A stretch of 8,565 nt of DNA from Candidatus Njordarchaeota archaeon (GTDB lineage: Archaea > Asgardarchaeota > Njordarchaeia > Njordarchaeales > Njordarchaeaceae), in NCBI GenBank assembly GCA_029856615.1, contig JAHKLF010000054.1:1-8565 (forward strand), read 5' to 3'. This document shows, one piece after another, positions 5,894-8,565 of this stretch. A program made the position numbers and the translations under genes. A model generated the notes under the pieces. That model made no database searches, had not been told where the DNA came from, and saw only the letters and a list, made by a program, of their open reading frames with translations. Positions within the stretch are counted from its first letter, which is position 1. Each line of letters begins with the position of its first letter.

Positions 5894-7537
5894 TTAAGCT
5901 GGAGGCAGAGCCTTATAGATCTCAGATACGGGAATTCCTCTCCTCATATTGTAGTACCAATAGGCTGTACATATGATTAAGCCAAGCGCTAACATGCCTA
6001 CGAACAATAGGATATCGGGAGTAACAATTCCGCCTGGAGCTATTGTGGCTACGACTAAGTACACGAATAGGCCAATGCCCGCGAAAGCAAAGATTCCAAA
6101 TATGGATACGATAGGAATACCAGCGACAGTCCAAGCGGATATCGGAGACTCTTTGAATATATCTGGCCGCACAATTGGTGCTACGGTGGCCGCTAAAGCG
6201 ACGAACATATCTGGGAAGATCCAAGCTAAACAAGCTACGTTGTCGAGTAATGCGAAGACTCCGTAGATCCACCAGCCCCAACACATGATGGCTGCAATGA
6301 CGCTTAGGATGAAAACTAATGCGTTGGCATAAATGGGGCTTCTTAATGTTGGATGTACCCTGGCGAAGATACTTGGGAATGTTCTGTCGAAGGCCCAAGC
6401 GAATACGAATCTTGTCAAGTAGATGAAGAACGGTGGTATATCATTCCATAACCATATGGCAGCAGATGCTGCATAGAATGCTGCTAATCCAAGATTTCCA
6501 GTTAGTATTCCAGCGAAGAGTGGTAGTGAAGGAGTAACTTGAGGAGTTATCTCATATTGATCCCAGTATCCGTATACGAAGTTATAAGTGTAAGCTCTAA
6601 TGAATGGGTCACAAGCAGCATACATCGCGGCGGTTACTGTAGTGTAATATAGCATGATGAAGAATGTCCCAAGTACGGTACCTAGGAGTTGGGTCTTAGT
6701 TGGAGTCTTCACTTCTCCAGCTACTGAGGTCGGAGGCGTAGCTGGAGAACCATAAGCCCATATAGCTGCGTAGCTCGCAACTGACCAAGTAGCATCCCAG
6801 CTGAAAGTAGTCCACTTATCGGGATCAAAGCCATTTGCTATAGCAATAGACATAACTTCATCGTATGATCCATCACCCATAATGCTGTCCCAAATCTTCT
6901 TGAATTTCTCTGGAGAAGTTGACGCTAAACCTAAGTTAAGTCCATAAGTCGCGATAATCATGATGCTTCCTATAACAGGGATTATCCATAGTGCTTGTAT
7001 AATCCTTACAACCGTAGTTATTCTTAGTGATGCTACAACGAATGCTATTATCAGGAAAACTATACCTAACCATAATGAGTTGATAGGCGCCATTAGCCAG
7101 ATCGCGGCATCTACCAGTGATTTAGCGCCGAAAGCTGTTCCTATGGCCCATAACATTGTTCCCCAGAAGAATACGTCATAATATGCTATAATTCCTACTA
7201 ACATCCAACCTCCAAAGAAAGATATCCAGCTCGCCAGAAAGCCCCATGTTGGTGATAGAAGTCTGCTTATGAAGATATAAGCTCCTCCGCTTCTTGGCAT
7301 CATGATTGCTAAGAAAGCGTAACAGAATGCTACTAATAACACGGGTACTCCGGCTAAGAAGAAAGCGAGACCCACATTAGAGCCTGGATAGAGAGCTCCG
7401 TTTTTAACTGATAGAAAGTTAATACCTCCGCCGATGGCATAGCTCATTGTGATAGTCATCAATCCGAAGGGGCCGATCTCTCGAACTAATCCCGTGGCTT
7501 TTCTTTCAAATACGGGTATTACTTCTTCCTCAGACAT
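5894..7537 (-). CDS. APC-superfamily amino acid permease
   Basis: A 547-residue polytopic membrane protein with about 12 hydrophobic segments (roughly 22-42, 54-80, 96-131 which may hold two, 144-172, 178-204, 286-309, 337-363, 366-385, 401-422, 423-455, 468-500, 508-530). It is expected to import amino acids, probably by cation symport or exchange. Family signs are GLVREIGPF before the first helix, the glycine-rich unwound helix 1 (AIGGGINF, 34-41), PRSGGAYIFISR at 81-92 between helices 2 and 3, and AGEVKTPTK at 273-281 after helix 6. Two unusually long loops (about 205-245 and 310-336) probably face outward. The substrate cannot be assigned from sequence, but the racemase-family enzyme 57 bases downstream suggests proline, hydroxyproline or a related imino acid. 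The ATG at 7537 has GGTGAT three bases upstream, and that site lies in a perfect hairpin described separately. Confidence 0.9.
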   Translation of the reverse strand: MSEEEVIPVFERKATGLVREIGPFGLMTITMSYAIGGGINFLSVKNGALYPGSNVGLAFFLAGVPVLLVAFCYAFLAIMMPRSGGAYIFISRLLSPTWGFLASWISFFGGWMLVGIIAYYDVFFWGTMLWAIGTAFGAKSLVDAAIWLMAPINSLWLGIVFLIIAFVVASLRITTVVRIIQALWIIPVIGSIMIIATYGLNLGLASTSPEKFKKIWDSIMGDGSYDEVMSIAIANGFDPDKWTTFSWDATWSVASYAAIWAYGSPATPPTSVAGEVKTPTKTQLLGTVLGTFFIMLYYTTVTAAMYAACDPFIRAYTYNFVYGYWDQYEITPQVTPSLPLFAGILTGNLGLAAFYAASAAIWLWNDIPPFFIYLTRFVFAWAFDRTFPSIFARVHPTLRSPIYANALVFILSVIAAIMCWGWWIYGVFALLDNVACLAWIFPDMFVALAATVAPIVRPDIFKESPISAWTVAGIPIVSIFGIFAFAGIGLFVYLVVATIAPGGIVTPDILLFVGMLALGLIICTAYWYYNMRRGIPVSEIYKALPPA

Positions 7538-7558
7538 TTTATCACCGATATGATAAAA
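7537..7558 (-). promoter_or_regulatory. Perfect hairpin covering the permease ribosome-binding site
   Basis: In the mRNA sense, TTTTATCA (7558-7551) and TGATAAAA (7544-7537) are perfect 8-base complements around a 6-base loop (TATCGG). The Shine-Dalgarno GGTGAT occupies 7546-7541, so its GG is in the loop and its TGAT is in the stem. The last paired base is the A of the ATG. Folding would hide the initiation site. The stem is AU-rich with one G-C or C-G pair, so it would melt easily at high temperature. It could act as an RNA control element or a DNA dyad for a dimeric regulator, or be coincidental. Confidence 0.45.
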
Positions 7559-7600
7559 AGAAAAAAACTTTAGGGATTCATAATACTATGTTCAAAACAA

Positions 7601-7610
7601 ATTTAAAAGT
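7601..7610 (-). promoter_or_regulatory. Possible TATA box of the permease gene
   Basis: On the minus strand ACTTTTAAAT, preceded by an A-rich GCGAAAA segment, resembles an archaeal TATA box. Start of transcription would fall near 7579, leaving a leader of about 40 bases that contains the whole hairpin at the start codon. The call rests on consensus and spacing only, in a generally AT-rich region. Confidence 0.35.
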
Positions 7611-7824
7611 TTTTCGCTTAATTTTTGTTTTTAGTAACAAATTGGAAATTGTAGAAAGAATTTTTATTAAATGAGAAAACATTAAATCGAAGTTTTTTTG
7701 TATCATATCTAATTTTCTGAAAAATGCACCATTTATTTTATCCAATAGCATTTTTTCATGGATATACGGGAAGAAGATACCATTAGTACTATAAAAAATG
7801 ATGAACTGAGGTGTTAAAAATCGT

Positions 7825-7838
7825 TGAATTTAAATTCA
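7825..7838. repeat. 14-base perfect palindrome after the CBS gene
   Basis: TGAATTTAAATTCA is a perfect palindrome starting seven bases after the stop codon of the second CBS half. It lies in AT-rich DNA, so chance is possible. It could be a regulator site for a dimeric protein or part of a 3' end structure. Confidence 0.35.
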
Positions 7839-7845
7839 CTCTAAT

Positions 7846-8001
7846 TTAAAGATTTGTCAACAAATCTCTTATGCTAATAATTCCAAGCGGGAAGTCGTTC
7901 TCATCAACTACTGGGAGATGTCTGACATTAGCACGAATCATTTTCTCTTTCACTGTGGTGATTGGATCATCAGGAGTTGCTGTGATTAAGTCTTTCGTCA
8001 T
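7846..8001 (-). CDS. Second CBS domain of a split CBS-pair protein (frame-shifted half)
   Basis: This 51-residue frame starts at an ATG that overlaps the stop codon of the upstream CBS half as ATGA. It encodes one complete second CBS motif: MTKDLIT, the DDPI turn, the helix VKEKMIRANV, then RHLPVVDE (27-34) and GIISIRDLL (40-48). CBS pairs (Bateman modules) bind adenine nucleotides and work as two domains in one chain. If one A were added to the A5 run at 8003-8007 (T5 on the plus strand), the two halves would join into a 121-residue protein of normal length. No ribosome-binding site lies directly ahead of the ATG. If it is translated as it stands, this would be by coupling to the upstream frame or by frameshifting. 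A recent inactivating mutation or an assembly error is equally possible. Confidence 0.6.
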   Translation of the reverse strand: MTKDLITATPDDPITTVKEKMIRANVRHLPVVDENDFPLGIISIRDLLTNL

Positions 8002-8210
8002 GTTTTTGGAGAGAGTTCCTTTAAATCCATTCCCTCACCTAATGCCTTCAGTATATCTCTTTCCGTGACAATTCCTACAACTTTGCCTTTAACAACCACT
8101 AGGAGAGAGCCAATATTTCGTACAGCAATTTCACGCGCAGCATCGATTATGCTTAGATTTGGATCGGTTGCAAAAATTAATGGGCTCATAATATCTTTAG
8201 TCGTTTTCAT
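7998..8210 (-). CDS. First CBS domain of a split CBS-pair protein
   Basis: A 70-residue frame with the first CBS motif of a Bateman module: DIMSPLIFATDPNLSI, the helix IIDAAREIAVRNI, then GSLLVVVKGKVVGIVTERDILKAL (34-57). Stand-alone CBS pairs usually sense AMP, ATP or related ligands and regulate partner proteins. Translation stops right after ELSPKT, in the linker where the second CBS domain would normally begin. That domain is found intact in the -1 frame. The ATG at 8210 has a clear TATA box about 50 bases upstream and only a weak ribosome-binding site. Inside the 3' end, GGTGAGGG directly precedes an in-frame ATG (codon 61), an internal site that could reload ribosomes just before the ATGA junction. 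It lies 95 bases downstream of the TldD/PmbA-family gene. Confidence 0.75.
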   Translation of the reverse strand: MKTTKDIMSPLIFATDPNLSIIDAAREIAVRNIGSLLVVVKGKVVGIVTERDILKALGEGMDLKELSPKT

Positions 8211-8258
8211 TTAAAGGCATCTTTGAGAAGTTAAGTCAAAAAATGTATTAATTAATGG

Positions 8259-8266
8259 TATATAAA
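8259..8266 (-). promoter_or_regulatory. TATA box of the CBS gene
   Basis: TTTATATA on the minus strand is a consensus archaeal TATA box. Transcription should start about 25 bases downstream, near 8237, giving a leader of about 27 bases before the ATG at 8210. It lies 40 bases after the stop codon of the upstream gene, so the CBS gene can be expressed independently. Confidence 0.6.
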
Positions 8267-8305
8267 TGCGTCGTATGATACTGGTACAGTGCATTTTAAA
8301 ATTTT

Positions 8306-8565
8306 TTAGATAAATGATACTCCGTCCACTAATATTGAAGGGATCTTTCCGTAGTATGTGATTTTATAGTCGCTTCCAACTTCTATTATGTTTCTTAATA
8401 ATTCAAAGAAATTGCCGCTAGCACTGACTGATTTGAGAGGACACTTTATCTCACCATTCTCAACATAGAATGCATTAAGACTCGTTATCGAAAATGTACC
8501 TTTAATTGGATCCGTTAGATGCGATCCCATTGTAAATCCCGATATATAAACCCCCTTATCGATTT
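8306..8565 (-). CDS. TldD/PmbA-family protein, C-terminal part
   Basis: The frame is open from the right edge to a TAA at 8308-8306 and encodes the last 85 residues. The pattern KGVYISGF, then GSHLTDPIKGTFSI (13-26), then ENGEI.CPLKSV (35-46), SGNFFELLRNI (49-59) and a terminal P.SILVDGVS is the C-terminal domain of the TldD/PmbA (TldE) family. In bacteria these form a heterodimeric metalloprotease that matures peptides such as microcins and is linked to CcdA degradation. Archaeal members are peptidases of largely unknown substrate. The zinc-binding HExxxH motif of the TldD subunit would lie outside this window, so I cannot say whether this is the catalytic or the partner subunit. An internal ATG at 8530 is not the true start, because homology continues upstream of it. 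Confidence 0.75.
   Translation of the reverse strand, partial: IDKGVYISGFTMGSHLTDPIKGTFSITSLNAFYVENGEIKCPLKSVSASGNFFELLRNIIEVGSDYKITYYGKIPSILVDGVSFI

Larger units (their letters stand above)
7538..7845. other. Intergenic region between the CBS gene and the permease gene
   Basis: These 308 AT-rich bases contain no gene I can support. At the CBS end is the 14-base palindrome at 7825-7838. At the permease end is the start-codon hairpin, and on the minus strand ACTTTTAAAT at 7610-7601 is a reasonable TATA box that would give a leader of about 40 bases. On the plus strand CTATAAAAAA (about 7789-7798) and GAGGTG (7808-7813) look like a promoter and ribosome-binding site, but no open frame follows. 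Confidence 0.55.

Noticed and set aside
5922..6398. 158-codon minus-strand frame
   Set aside because: It is an out-of-frame overlap inside the permease gene, Arg/Ser/His-rich as expected for a shifted reading of membrane protein codons.
7796..7806. ATGATGA followed by CTGA, resembling C/D box guide RNA motifs
   Set aside because: The boxes are almost adjacent, with no room for a guide segment, and no second pair of boxes is present.
7871..8068. 65-codon plus-strand frame
   Set aside because: It is antisense to the split CBS gene, whose two halves carry clear CBS motifs on the minus strand.

Overview
The window looks like chromosomal DNA from a thermophilic archaeon, most likely of the Thermoproteota or a related lineage. 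The signs are AT-rich intergenic DNA, TTTATATA-type archaeal TATA boxes at a fitting distance from genes, Shine-Dalgarno motifs of the GAGGTG/GGTGAT type, oligo-T 3' ends without GC hairpins, frequent ATA, AGA and AGG codons, several TTG or GTG starts, and a free-standing alanyl-tRNA editing protein with a DHHA1 tail. Nothing seen allows a finer placement.

Layout, left to right. A partial membrane protein (minus strand) runs off the left edge. After a gap of about 410 bases holding divergent promoter signals and a bulged stem-loop, three genes run rightward: a calcineurin-like phosphoesterase, a nucleotidyltransferase-fold protein and an AlaX-type editing hydrolase. The AlaX stop codon overlaps that of a convergent gene. 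From there everything is on the minus strand. In transcription order (right to left) this is the C-terminal end of a TldD/PmbA-family protein, a CBS-pair protein broken into two frames, an APC-superfamily amino acid permease, a proline racemase/hydroxyproline epimerase-family enzyme, and a two-helix membrane protein of unknown function.

Functionally, the permease and racemase probably form an uptake and isomerisation pair for proline or hydroxyproline. The phosphoesterase/nucleotidyltransferase/AlaX run combines a possible phosphoryl-removing enzyme, a possible nucleotidyl-adding enzyme and a mischarged-tRNA deacylase. A shared RNA-directed role is an attractive but unproven idea.

The most notable signals outside the gene list are three. 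The CBS gene is split by what looks like one missing A in an A run, with the two frames joined by an ATGA overlap. A perfect 8-bp hairpin buries the permease ribosome-binding site and touches its start codon. A nearly identical T-rich element lies exactly three bases after the stop codons of two consecutive genes. No mobile element, CRISPR array, tRNA or rRNA was found.
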